A DNA stretch of 64,000 nucleotides from the NCBI GenBank assembly GCA_027625915.1, contig JANTQA010000015.1, positions 2,480,001 to 2,544,000 on the forward strand, written 5' to 3'. This stretch comes from Anaeramoeba flamelloides. Lineage: Eukaryota; Metamonada; Anaeramoebidae. Positions within the stretch are counted from its first letter, which is position 1; each line of letters begins with the position of its first letter. This document shows, piece by piece, positions 33,971 through 47,210 of the stretch. The position numbers were made by a program, and so were the translations under genes. Under the pieces are notes generated by a model. It made no database searches. It saw only the letters and a program-made list of their open reading frames with translations, and was not told the origin of the DNA.

Positions 33971-36900
33971 TTGTTCTTCGTTTCCTTTAATTCTGTTTTC
34001 ATTTAAATATAAATCTTCGTCTGGATATATTTTCTCTGTTGAATTTGGATTTATTTTTTTTTTAAAATTGAATTTTTTGTGTTTCAAATTGGTTTTTTTA
34101 TTTGGGTCTCTATTTCTATTTCTATTTCTATTTCTATTTTTTTTTTTTTTTGTTAAAAAGTTTAGAGAATTGATATTCTTTTTTTTATTTAGCCATTCGT
34201 TTTTTCTTTTTAAAGATTTTAATCTATTTTTAGTTTCATTTTCTGAAATATTAAATACTGTTAGCGGGTAAATCAAGGCCTGTGGATGAACTTTACCAAC
34301 TTCGTTTAGTATATAACTGATAGTTTTTTTAAAGGGTATTGCGGAAGAGTTAATTCTAGCAATAATTTGAGGGATGACTTTCAGCCAAGTGTCAATTGAA
34401 ACCGATTTGAAATGATTTAAAATTGTCTTTCGAACAATTTGAGAGGAATTAAATTCGAACCATAAAGTCAATAATCTTAAAATGTCTTGAATAGAATTTG
34501 GGCCAGAGTTCAATGATATTGAATTGAAAAATCCTTTAATTGCATTTATTAAATAATTTTGCAAGCTTTTATCCTGGAAATCAATATTAGTATTTTGATT
34601 GTTATTATTTAATAATTTTTTTTTTTTATTAAAAATGATTTGGAAATTTAGAAAAGCCCAGCTATGCCAAGATTTATACCATTTTTTATCATATTCGGTG
34701 GAAATTTGAAATAATTCTAAAGCCTGTAAAATATATTTTTCGTTATAAATCTTGTTTCCTTTGCTTGTCGCTGTATTAATATAAGTGTATCGATTATTAG
34801 CGTTATCATGTATGTCATTATCATTATTAGGATTTGAATACAGGTTTAGTATCCAATTACCCAACGTTAAGAAATATTTTGCCCTTAATTTGGAATTTTT
34901 TTTCGCCATCCCATCGAGATCTACAGACAATAAAGATTGTTCTTTTAACATTTCCTTTTTCTTTTTTTCCTTAGATTTAATATTTTTATACACTAATTTA
35001 AATTCCTCCATTGTAGATTGCGGCAAAAAAATATCATTTAATAATTTTTTATTGAGTTGATCCTTAATTATAAACATTTTATTAAATCGATCAATATTAT
35101 TAAAATTATTGAATATCTTTTTTTTGATTTGATTGTTTTTTATATTGTTATTACTACTATTTAATTTTTGTTTTTTTTTTTTCCAAATTTGTTTAATTAT
35201 TTTTGTTTTTAATTTTTGTTTTCTTTTTTTTTCAATTAATTTCGAAATTGATTTTTTATTTTGTTTATTTAATTTAATTCTTTGTTTTTTTTCAATTTTT
35301 TTAAAAATGCTTTTTTGTAATTTTATTTGTTCAAAATGTGAAGGCGATGGTATTTTTTTACATAATTCTAATAAATATTCAAAAGATTTATTTTTTTCTC
35401 CTTTTTGATATAAAATATTTAAATATTCTAATAACACTTTAGGGTAATTTATTAGATTAAATTTATTAAAAATATTTACCCTATTATTTGAACTGCCGTT
35501 ATAATTATTATTATTATTATTATTATTGTAATTTATTAAATTAATAACACTTGTTTCAGCCAAATTATAATTTTGATTTTTCTTTTTAGCTAATTTGCTA
35601 AATTTTAACCAAATTTCAATATTTTCATTTGGTGGTACAATAATTGAATGGATTGATAAAAATTTCCCCCATATGTTGTATTCCCTTTTACAATTAAATA
35701 ATCGTTTTTTCCAATTTTTTTTAATTTGCTTAACCAATTTCAAATTATTATTTTTTTTAGCAATTTTAAATTTAATTAATTCTTCTAATTCGACCAATTG
35801 TTGAAGCAATACTATTTTGTTATAAGATCTCGAATAAGATTCATTTATTAAAGCAGCGTGTTTTTTTGTAATGAGTTTTCTAATTAAATTAATTATATTT
35901 AATGCTTGGTTATATTTTTGTTTTACTATCTTTAATATTGATTTAAAAAACAGTCTTTCAATCAAATTGTTTTCAATAAATTTTAAATATTTTTTCATTT
36001 CTTTGAAATCTTGAATATGTAATGATGCGTTAGTAGCTAGAGGAGCAATTAGTCTTTTTAATTTTAAGTTTGAATTGTCCCAAATTTGTTTAGTTTGTTT
36101 AAATAATTCCTTCCATTCCCCCAAGGAATTTAGGCATCTAAATATCCCAATAATTATTTTGTTTTGATTTAAATTCATATCTTGATTATTTGTATCTGTT
36201 AAATCATCCTTAAAATTAATATTATTATTATTAAATTGGTTGTTATTCAAATGGTTGTTATTCAATTGGTTGTTATTCAATTGGTTGTTATCCAATTGGT
36301 TGTTATTCAATTCGATTAAATCAATTTTATTTTGATATTCCTTTAAAGCTTCATCCCATTTATTTAATTCTTCATACCAAATCTCCTTCAATTTAATCTT
36401 TAAATTCTTTTTAGTATATTTTATTATACCAACAGACACGTTTGGCTTTTCCAGTTGGTTGTTTAATTGTATTAATTTTTCAATAGTTTCTTGGTTTTTG
36501 TTTGATTGGAATTCAATTTCTTTATAATATAATGCCTTGGCAAAATTATTACATTTCTCTGCAATTTTACTTATATTCTTTAAAGGTATTTGTTGATCAA
36601 CTTGCCCCATAAATTCAAATAAATTCAATAATATATTTAAAATTGAATTAGGAATTTTGTTTTCATTGATTAATAATTCTAATATCTTGATTAATTCTTT
36701 TTTATTTTGTTGATTTAATTCAACCCAGCAACTTAAAAATGCACTATTAAATATTTCTTTACTTAATGTAATATCCGTTTGGATTAATGTAGAGCAACTT
36801 CTAATAATTGGGGATGGTGATTCAATAAATAATTGGATTGAAAATTGCCGAAACCATTCTTCCCATTCTTCTTGATTATAATAACTTTCAATTAGCCAAG

Positions 36901-39900
36901 TATTCTTGAGATTATTTTCATTGAAATCTAATTTATCTAATTTAATTAGATTATAATTATTCTTCGGATCATTATTTTTTTTGATCAAATTGGTTTTGCC
37001 CTGTTGGTCATGCAAATTATTTTTATTATTATTATTTGATTTATTTACATTACTATTTTGATTATTACTATTATTACTATTGGCATTATTATTTGGATTG
37101 TTATCTTGATTTTTTTGGCTGTTCTTGGAATTAATGTTTTTGTTAATAGTGTTATTAGTAGCATAGTTATTAATATTATCATTACTGTTACTATTTTCAT
37201 TGTTATTAATTTGCTTATTATTATTGCTTTTACTTTTAATCGAGAAAAATTTTTTTGAACTGTTGGTGTGTGTAAATGGCGATTCGAAAGAATTAAAAAA
37301 ATCTTGTAAAGAGTTCATACTATAATTATCATTTTCAAGATCATCTATATAATTATCATCATTCTGATTCATGTTATTATTCATATTCTTTTTATTTGAC
37401 TCGTTTTTTTCATTTTTATCAAATTCATTCGTGCTTTCGTTACTAAGTGTATTCGTGTTTTCATTTTGATGGTTTAATAATTGTAATTGAGAATAAGTGG
37501 AAAATTTTAAAAATGTTTTTGGGTGATCATTATTTTTTTTGCTATCATCATTTTTTTCAAAAAATTCTTGATTTTTATTGAGTTTGTTTATTAAAATGGA
37601 ATAAAAAGGATGAGTGATTTTTCTTTTTTGTAATATTTTTTCAATTAGGGGGATAAAAATTATAAAATCATTTTTGAATTGTATGATTAATTGGCATAAT
37701 GTTTGTAAGCCGGCAGTTTGCAATTCCCTTTTGTCAGTGTCTATTAATCTAGAAAGTGGATGAACAAGTGTCGAAATATATGAAGATAAATTTAAATTAT
37801 TTGATAGCGCGCCAATAGTCACCAGTGACGTTATTCTGACATTTAAGGGGGCTTCATTTTTTTCAAATAATTTAATTATTTGTGGGAAAATTAGGTCGAT
37901 GTAGTCTTCCAAATTGGATTCAAAAAATTGAATTGTATTTAAAATCTTGATTGTGTGTTGGAAATTTTTACTATTATCATTTTTAATGACTTGTAACATT
38001 AATGGTAAAATCTTGGGTAAATATATTTTGGATTGTTCTAAATTTAATAATGAGATTTCTACTATTAAATCTAAAATATAAAACAATAATTGATTAGACC
38101 AAAATTTAATAATTATTTTAAAAATTTGTTTTAAATTCGAAGCTATTTGTTCTTTTACAATGTTTATAATTATTTTTAACTGCTTTAATAAAAATATTCT
38201 AAATAGTGTTTCCCCTTTTCTCATTTTTTGAATGAAAATTGGTAAAATTATTGGCAAGAATTGAATTGAATTTTTTTTAATTATTTTTAAGATCATTATT
38301 AATGTTCTAATAATAATTTGATAATGTTTATTTAGTGATTTTTTTTTCAACATTTTAATTAAACTTGAAATTGTTATTCTTAAAGAATAATTGTCATGAT
38401 CTAATTCAATGCCAGGTAAAATGTTGTTTAACTGGTTTAAATTTTTTTTTTCTAATCGTTTTTTATTTAATTTTTTAATTGTTTTTATTTTTTTATTTTT
38501 GGTTTCATTGAAATTGTAATTGTTGTTGAAATTGTTGCTTTTGTAATTATTATTATTGGTGGTGGTGGTGCTACTGGTGCTGTTAGTGATGATGTGGGTG
38601 TGGTTGTTGTTGGTGTGACTTTTGCTATACCTTCTTCTTCTGCTGCTGCTATTATTATTATTGTTGTTGTTGTTGTTGTTGCTGTTGCTGTTGCTGTTGT
38701 TGTTGTTGTTTTTGTTGTTCTTATAATTGTAATAATGATTATTATTCAGATTATTATCATTGTTATTATCGTTGTAATTGTTATTATTATTGTTGTTCTT
38801 ATTTTTGTGTATTTTTCTTTTGTTCATTCCATAATTATAATTATTATTATTGTGATTTTTTTTTTCTTTTTGTTTAATAAATTTTTTTTCATAATTAATT
38901 TTATAAATAAAGGGATCAATTGCACCAAAGAAACCAATTATTTTTAAAATGGTTTTTTTAATTTCAAATTCCTTTTTATTCTTATAAATATTATTTAAAA
39001 TAATAAATATTTCTGGGTATTTAGTCATAATTTGAATAAAATAACTAGTTTTCTTACTCAGTTTCAAAAATGCTTTTAAAATATTTAATAAATTAACAGT
39101 TGATAATTCTTCTTTCAATAAGATTATTATTTGATCTATTAATTTTTCTAAATATTTCTTTATTATTTTTTGAGAGATAATTTTGCTTAATTTGCCAATT
39201 GAATATAGCAATTGTGAGATAATTGTTGAATTCTCTAAAAATGTATTATTAAATTCCAAATTTAATTCGTTTATTAATTTTTTTAAAATTAAGCCACTAT
39301 ACGGCCTGAGTAATAATTGCATTGTTGAAATAATATGGGATATTAATTTTATTGTTTCTAATTTTGTTTCCCATTCAATAATATATTCGAGATCAATTAA
39401 CAATTTTAATAAAAATTTTCTTAATGGTGAAATGATCAAAATTGAATTAATTTTTGATAATTGCCCGAGAATTGTAAGAACCAAAAATCTAATTTCAAAG
39501 CATTCGTCATTCAAAAGAAAAAATATTGATGAAAAATGAATTGAATTTAATAATTTCAAATTTAGACATGGCTTGAATGATTGGAAAATTGTTAGTCTTA
39601 CTTTTAAATTGTTGTCAGTAATGCCAACTACTAATAAATTATTTAATATTTGATTCTGATCTTCGATAATGATTCTTTGCAAATAATTTTCGTTTTTTAA
39701 TTTTATTTCTTGAATTTTTTTTTCTTTCTTGAATTTTTTGATATCAATTATCTTTGATAATTTTCTTTTCTTATTTTGTTTTTCTTTTTCTATTTCTCCT
39801 TCTTTCTCTATTGCTATTTCTCTTTCTGGTTCTATTTCCCTTTCTGGTTCTATTTTTCTTTCTGGTTCTGTTTCTCTTTCTAATTCAAGTTTCTCTTCTA

Positions 39901-42900
39901 ATTTCTTTGCTTCCTGTCTTTTCATTTCTTCCTCTTTCAATTTTTTTTGCTTTTCCATTTCAATTTTTTTTTCATTTTCATTCTCAATTTCAATCAATAC
40001 TTGAAAGCAAACAATTGCAGTGATTTTTTTGATTTTAATTGGATACCCATGAAGAAATTTAATCAAATATTTTTTACATAATTTTAATAATAAGAAATTA
40101 TTAAATTTAAATAACTTTATACAATAAATAGTGTAATAAATTTGTTCAAAATTAGTATCATTATCATCGTTATTTGTTGATAATTTTAAAGAGTTTTTTA
40201 AAATGAATTTTATTTGAATAAATAATTTGCTTAATAAGATTTCTTTGTGGCCTGGTAAATTTTCAATTAAATTTTTAAATACATTAATTGTTAATTCATT
40301 AAATTTTAATTTAAATAATTTATCAAAAATTTTGTTTTTTAAGCATCCCTTTAATATTTTTTCTCCCAAGCTTTTTGATAACATACCTAAGCATACGATA
40401 CTTGTCGGACAATAATTTTGTTCGTTGGTGGGATCTAACGATTGCCCTATGCGTCTTAATGTTGGTGGAATATGTATTTCAAAGCCATTTTTGACAATCA
40501 ATGCTATAGATCCTAAGCATTGATAAATATTTGTTCTTTCAAATGGATATTGCTTGAGTGATTTAATAAGATATTTTACTATTTTGACTAGATTTGTATT
40601 TCCATTAAAATTTGAATCATGTTTGATTAGAAATGGTATTAATTTTAATACAGTCTTTCGTATTTCTGAGTTTGAATGGTTTTTATATTTCAATATCAAA
40701 TTGCAGATTTCATTATAATATTTTTCTAGTAAGAATTGGGTGTTGTTGAAAATTTCATAAAATACTAATAATGAACCATGAATGGAATGTGTGTTATTTG
40801 ATTGGAAGCCCTATAAGTTTGATTTTAAAGAATTTATAATGATGTTTTTGTATTAAAAAGATTTCAGTTCAAGTTTTTTTTTATTGTAATTTACAATTTT
40901 TTAAAATATATATATAAGATTATTAAATCCAAGTTAAGGTCTTAATGAATCTTTAATTAGATTAACAATGGTGTCTATATTTTATGATATTTTTAAAAGA
41001 TTGAGTTTCAAAAATTTGATTCTCTTCTTTCTGATAAAAGGGTGTTAAATTGGGTTAACGTCTTTTTTTATTTTTTATTTTATGACAAAGAGAAATAACA
41101 TATCTCATTCGATACTGAAATTTTTGATCTTGAGAAAACTACACACATCATTACTCAAGTCTTGGTGCCTCTTTAATATATGTGTTAGTTCATTCTTATT
41201 AATAGGTGATGTGTTTTTGGGTTTTTTGATCTTGTGAATTTTTTTAAAATAAAATTTTAACTTTTTTATAATAATCATAATTTTTTTAGTTTTTGTTAAG
41301 AGTAGTTGTTTTTTTTGAGAACAACAAAAATCTTTTTTGTTTTTATTTTTTTTGAGAACAACAAAAATATTTTTTGTTTTTACTTTTTTTTCGAAATTTT
41401 GATTTCATTCAAAAAAGTCACTTTTTCAAAAAGTCTTTGATTTTAAATTTTCTGATTTTGTGATTGTTCCAAATTAAACCAAAAGTTGTTTTAGAAGTAA
41501 AGTCTCAAGTACCAATTTTTTTTTTTGTAATTAATGATCGTTAAAAAAAATATATTTCATGAAAATCGGTTTCCTTTTTAGAACTATTTTTGACTACTTT
41601 GATAAGTAAAATTTTTTTAAAATGATCAATTTGAGTTGAAAAAAACAGGTATTCTAAAGAAAAGGGGTTTTTGTATCTTGGTAAAATAGAAGAAGAAAAT
41701 TTTTTTTCAAGTTAATTAAGGATTAAAAAAATCATTTTGCTCTACATTTGGTTTATTGCTCATTATGATACTCAAATCATTTTTTTTGGGGTTTACAATT
41801 ATTTAGTTTTTCTTAATAGAATTTGTACCTTTTACATTATTTTTTTAAAAAAAAAAAAGCAAAATTGGGTATTTCAAGACAAAGAGGAAGAAAAAAAGCA
41901 AAGCTAAAGACAAAAAATTGTCAGTAGAAAAATTTGGTAACATAAATCAAAAGTCAATTAAAAAAAAAACATAGAAAAAATTCATTAACAAAACCTTTTT
42001 TAAAAAACATTTTTTAAAAAATTGAGATTGGATCAAAAGAAGGAGTAATTGAACAATTCCAAAATAAACCAAATTGAAATAAATGTCAGCATTTTCTTCA
42101 CATCCGAACAAAGGGTCTTTTTAACCCCCTAGTAAACGTACTTACAAATAACATACTTGTTTTTGTTGTCACAGAACTGGTATGGCAAAATTTTGCATAG
42201 GTTGTTCAAGAAATTATCAATAAAAAATTTGAGTACATAAGCACTGCTTTTAATATCACTACAAATCGATAAAATAGAATTTTAATTTAGTTAATCACCC
42301 TTTACGTATTTCCACTTTTGACTTTCTTTTTTTTCGCTTCTCTTATGATCTTTTATCAGGAAATGATTTTATTTATTCACTTCACCTAATATAAAAAAAA
42401 TAAATGAACACAAAAATCAAAGTATCTCAGAAAAAAAAAAAAGTTTTTATCAATTTGAACTTTTATAAAAATTAATTTTTAAAATTTTATTGATTTGTTG
42501 TCAAGATTTTTTTTTTTTAATTATTTTGAACAAGTTTGGCTGATCAAGCTTATGAATGAAAAGATCATATTGTGTAACAATTGACATTTTAATGATGATA
42601 ATGTTGTTTTTTAATCTTTGACAGTAAAAATGAAATTAATATATTTCAAAGTTGATCTTTTGAGATATCTCAGGGTAAACCCCTAATGAGATATTTATGA
42701 AAAAAAATCAATGATTTTTGTTTTTCAACTTGCTTGAATAAGACTATTGAAATTGCTAAAATTATTTGTGTTTAAAATTAAAATTGTTTGTAAAGGAATA
42801 TCAAATTAATGTGGTGTCTTTGGTAGTTTGTTCTATCAATATTACACCAATTTCTAAAATATTATGATCTGAAAAAAACATTACTTTTCATTTTTTTTTT

Positions 42901-45364
42901 TTTTTTTTTTGTTAGAAATTCAAAGTATTAGTTTGAGAGAAAAAAGAATAAATACTTTTTAGGTTAGAATTTGAAGGTTTAACTTGATGATATTTTTGAA
43001 TTTTCATTTTAGGTTCGTTGAAAAAAAAATCCATTTTTCTTTTTTTAATAAAAATAATATTTAATTTGATTGTATTATTTTTCTTAAATTTATCTTTTGT
43101 CTATACTTTTCTTTTGATATTATTTTGTTATTTTATTCATTTACTTTTATAAATAAATAAATTGTTTTTTGGGAGATGTTTTTTCGATCCAACTCTTCCT
43201 GTTAGACTTGAAATTAGGGTTTTTAAGTTTGTTTAATCCTTTGAAGCTGTTTCCCGATTTTTGAAAAATACAACAATGGACAAAGGTTTGAGAATTCAGT
43301 GGATCATAATTTCTTTTGAATTTTTTTTTGAATATTCATATGTGGGTGATACAATTTCGGAACCTTTTACTTTTTTTTACATTTTCTCAAATACCCATAT
43401 ATTGCAATTTGAAATTTTTAATGTAATTCTTGATATTTTTTTTGTTTTTCAATTTCAATTTGAAATTCCTCATTTTTTTTCAATTTTTGGATCAAATTAG
43501 AGGAAAAAAAAAAAAGGAGATCAACAACGGTTTCAAGAAATATTATTGTTGAATATTCAATTTTATAGAATTGAAGACAAATTAGACAAATCCTTTCTAA
43601 TGATCTAATATTTTGGAAAATTGAAAAAAGAATTTGAAAGATCTATACTCAATTAGAACGAGTTATCAATTTGGAAAATTTTTAATTTTTTGATTTCCAT
43701 AATTGTGAAACTATACAATTTGGGAAAACAATATTCATTTTTTTTTTTTTTCAATTCTCACTTGAAATTGAATTCTCAAATTTTTATGCACTACTGTGGA
43801 TTAATTTTTCATAGGTTTCAAATCTCTAAAAAACAAAATGTTAAATTTTAAATAAACAGAACCTGTTTCATTTCTTTTTCAATGATTTTGGTGAAATTTG
43901 CAAAAAAAAAATTTCTTTTGAGTTTTTTTGATTTGTTTTAATCTACCGATAAATTCAAATATATTTAATTAAATTTTTAGTTCAATTTCCTAATTTTGTA
44001 CTCTCATTTCTCAACTTTTAAAACGACTCAAGAAAATGAACCTTTTGAATCACAAGCAAATTTTACATAGTTTTTTAACATTTAAAAGAATAAAATGCTT
44101 TATTCAAAGTTTGTATAAAAAAATTTGTAAAATGGAAAATGAAGTGAAAATTTTCAGATATTTATTTGAATTTATCAGTAATCTCCAAGATCTTAATAAT
44201 TTGGGTTTTTAAAATGTTTCTAATTAAAAAAAATAATTCAAGTTCAAAAGGTTCATTCAGACTTTTAAATTCTAGTTTTAAAATTTTTAATTTTTTCAAT
44301 GTTAATATGGAATAGATAAATTAGTGTGAGTCAATTTACATTTTTAATTGATTTGTAAAGTTGTTATGCTTTTTCCAGAGAATTTTCATGAAGGATTATT
44401 TTGGGGAATTGAATTAAAATCTTTTTAGCATCTTTTTGAATTTACCAGTATTCGTTGTGTTGTGAATTAATTTTTATCTTTAAAAATTTAAACAAAATGA
44501 TTGCAATCTTACATTCATAAAGCAATTTGTTAAAGGGAAAAATGTTTAGTCAAGATACTAATTCAATTGTTTGCCATTTTGTAGTGATTTTAAGTTGAAA
44601 TTAGTTCTCTTGTTGAATTCAAATTAAAAAAATTTATAGTCTATCCCAAAGTTTAATAGGGAAAAGCTGATTTAGTGTGTGAAATAATTTCATTATTAAT
44701 CCCTTTTGGGTTGATTTGTTTTGTAGAGATCTTTGTCTATTTTCGGCTCATAATAGCAACAAAATATTTGAGAAACTGAAAAAAATTTTTCATAGCATAA
44801 TAGGAAAATGATAGTAACTATTGTGAAAAAAATTGGGTTACATTGAAATCTTTTTATGAATTGAGAAGTCGAAAATTATGAAAGAACAAGTAAAAAAAAA
44901 AAAAACTTTTCCTTATTTAATTTTATACCCATTTCAAAAAAGTGAACACCAAAAGTTTGAAAAAGTGTTGTTCAAACGATTTGAATTGTTCTTTTAAGCC
45001 GTTTGGAGTAACACTTTTTCAACCTTTTTGTGTTACTCACTTTTTGAAAACAGTTGCCTTTTCTTTTTGTTTTTTTTTTTTCTTTTTTTTTTCAAATAAA
45101 AGACAATGGGTGAAAATCAATTTGTTAGACCAAGTAACTTTTCTAATTCGCTTTTTTGAAAATAAATTATACAATTTTGAAGATCTTATTTAGAAAAAAT
45201 AGGATTTGAATAAAATTTTGGGAAAGATTATAACCATTTAAAACCAACAAAGCCCAAAGAAAAAAAGGCAACCATAAATTGAAATAAATAATAAAGCCTT
45301 TTTAAAAAAGAAAAAAGTTTTTGAAATTTCACAAAAAGTTGTGGGGGTATTGAAAGAAATAGAA

Positions 45365-45401
<37 letters not shown>

Positions 45402-46125
45402 AGAAAAGAAAAATAATGCATTAAATTACCTTTTTGAGGTTGACAAAAATTTTCTCGAACCATTGTATTTTGATTTTTTCGTTTCTTGTTTTCACCAATT
45501 TGAAAACATTCCCAAGGAAAGTTACAATTATTTGGCGAGTTGGCAATGAACGATCCCAGATCCCTAACCAAATACGATCAAATATTATGGGGATGTGTGA
45601 ATAAATTTTGATTTCGCAATGCATTGTTATCTGTAATAGCAAAAGGCCAGCAAGCATTCTTTTGTGCTGCTTTCGTTCGTCTTGAAGATAGTTCAAAGCC
45701 TCTTTTATTTGGTATTCCACGATGCTGTGTGTTGTGGTGCCGCCAATTTTAATCAATTTACCAAAGATCTGTGAGCAATACTTCAACAATTCCACATTCT
45801 CACCCGTTAATGCGATTCGCAAATAACTCCCAAACCGAGCGTACATTTCAACCTCTTCACGAGAGGAAACGTCCAACAACTGATCAATCGCCTGGCAGGC
45901 ACCCATTACTTGGTTTGTGTCTTGTGAATTGACTAGAGTGCTAATCGTTGCAAGGATTGATTGCAATAATTTTTGAAAGGATTCTGTTCCTAATTCCCGT
46001 TCTTTTTGGATCACATCTTCTTTTAATCGGATGCATGCTAATTTTCTTTCTTCAAAAGATCGTTGAGTTAAGGAACTTTTTAGTTTTTGGCAATATATTT
46101 GATCCTTGCTCGGTTTTGAGTTCAT
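31918..46125 (-). CDS. TOR: TOR (target of rapamycin) PI3K-related protein kinase
   Basis: This is the central growth and nutrient kinase. Exon 1 is 46125-45430 (232 residues, N-terminal HEAT repeats). A 4,619-bp GTAATT...TATAG intron follows (phase 0). Exon 2 is 40810-31918. The joint reads KK|GFQSNN...[10 protein letters not shown], matching the family. The total is about 3,195 residues, long because of Asn-, Asp- and Ser-rich inserts. The order is HEAT repeats, FAT, FRB (about 2650-2770; the Ser in MVSNEL and the Trp and Phe in [12 protein letters not shown] that contact rapamycin are kept), kinase (about 2840-3090; [25 protein letters not shown]), FATC. The FATC tail ([12 protein letters not shown] at 31918-31920) lies one base out of frame: a run of seven A at 32000-32006 must be read as six. 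Without that correction translation stops early, at a TGA with its last base at 31979, after SSNVN. It may be a homopolymer error, a frameshift mutation or slippage. Confidence 0.93.
33600..34010 (-). repeat. Coding microsatellites in TOR (poly-Asp, Ser-Asn)
   Basis: Within TOR exon 2, just before the FRB domain, GAT/GAC runs encode two poly-Asp blocks (about 33795-33832 and 33942-33971). An AATTCT-type repeat (about 33628-33668) encodes alternating Asn-Ser. These inserts sit in the loop region between the FAT and FRB parts. On the plus strand they produce long Ser-rich open frames that are only shadows. Confidence 0.8.
38535..38880 (-). repeat. Coding poly-Asn/Ser tract in TOR HEAT region
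   Basis: AAC/AAT runs with AGC and ACC stretches encode a mixed Asn, Ser, Thr, Arg insert of about 110 residues between HEAT segments of TOR. The plus-strand complement reads as a Val/Ile-rich open frame that is not a gene. Confidence 0.8.
40811..45429 (-). other. 4.6-kb intron 1 of TOR
   Basis: The donor GTAATT (45429) and acceptor TATAG (40811) join two parts of one conserved TOR reading frame in phase 0. The other introns I could define are 90-706 bp, so this one is exceptional. It contains a foldback at about 44932-45050, family F-like arms near 44.15 kb, a tandem GAGAACAACAAAAAT repeat at about 41310-41400, and a short Cys-rich open frame on the plus strand at 42155-42223. No complete gene is convincing inside it. 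Confidence 0.85.
44932..45050. repeat. Foldback in TOR intron 1
   Basis: The left arm (44932-44978, TTTCAAAAAAGTGAACACC through GAAAAAGTGTTGTTCAAACG) pairs with the right arm (45000-45050) with a few mismatches. The loop is about 20 bp. It explains the plus-strand open frame at 44942-45193. Confidence 0.5.
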
Positions 46126-46798
46126 GAGAAAAATGATTTATTCAAATTTGAAAATAAAACGTTATGCTTCTTATTTTTGTGGTGAAATGGTTTTAAAATT
46201 TGTTTATGTCTTTTTTGTGTTTTTTCCTTTGTAATTAATTAATTTGATTTGTTTTTTCGGAAGTTTTGTCAGTATTTGAAATCGGAAAAAAATTTGTTTC
46301 CTATTTTTCATTTTCTTGAAAAGTTTTTCGATTAAATTCATTTAATCCAGAATTGTTATTTTTTTTAGGACTTTGAGGGTGTTTTTTATGATTGAAACTA
46401 TAGTTAGTTTTTGGTTCTAATCCAATTAAGAAAATAGTTAATTTCATATTACAGAAGATTAAAACAAAAAAAAATTATCTTTTTTAATTTAATAAGTTAT
46501 CGATTGAGACGTTAGAAAATCTTATCCGATCAAACTTTTATTTTTGTTGGTAAATTAGATAAGAAATCAATTTGAACTACCAATTTAAATTTTGATACAT
46601 TCAATTCTAATGTTTTTATCGAATGATAAGCCAATCTGAAAAAAAGTACTTTTTATAAAATAATGAACTAGTTATTAAAAACTGAAGAACTCTGACCACA
46701 ATTATTATAAGTCAAAAGTCTTTGCAATTTATATCTAACACTTCTTGTTATTTGGAAAGATAAATTTTGTATTATTTCAGAATTATTGACCCTCTAAA
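46126..46798. other. Spacer 5' of TOR (minus-strand promoter side)
   Basis: No gene was seen. The TOR leader and promoter should be within the first few hundred bases right of 46125. I see no defined element beyond AT-rich sequence. Confidence 0.45.
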
Positions 46799-47210
46799 AT
46801 AAAACCATTATGATAAGAGTGTTTAAATCAAAAAATTGTTAAATTAAATTCAATATCTCTTGAGATCCAAAAGAACTATTAAATTTCAATTTTTTATGAA
46901 TTTGAAATATTGACTGGTAAGAAACAATAATTGTCGTTAGGTAGTGTGTTCCACAACCTAACGATTTTTATTCTAAGCCATGTATTATCTAAAACCCAAT
47001 AAAAACCTTTTTGAAAAAATCAAGTCTTAGCAATAATAATTGGGTTGTGGTTTTTAGTACCCACTTCCAATTATAAAATGAAGAATCTAATCAAACAAAT
47101 TCTTAATTCCGTAAAATTTCAAAATTTGATAGTTCTTCTGGATCTCAAGAGATATTGAATTTAATTTAACATTCTTTTGATTCAAATACGTACATCAAAA
47201 TGGCTTTATC
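46799..47210. mobile_element. Family K long foldback element
   Basis: About 410 bp with arms of roughly 110 bp. The block GTTAAATTAAATTCAATATC followed by TCTTGAGATCCA on the left (from about 46839) is repeated almost perfectly inverted on the right (47137-47171). Similarity continues outward through AAA(A/G)CCATT. The centre has its own perfect short hairpin, CGTTAGGT...ACCTAACG (46934-46962). It has no coding content. Only one copy is in the window. Confidence 0.6.

Noticed and set aside
33411-34271. 286-codon plus-strand frame opposite TOR
   Set aside because: It is the reverse complement of poly-Asp and Asn/Ser coding repeats in TOR; its poly-Ser and Leu/Phe composition is a shadow.
31979-40810. 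TOR exon 2 as a separate complete gene starting at 40699
   Set aside because: The frame is open further upstream to a splice acceptor, there is no ATG at 40699 (the codon is TTG), and the N-terminal HEAT part lies at 45430-46125 in matching phase.
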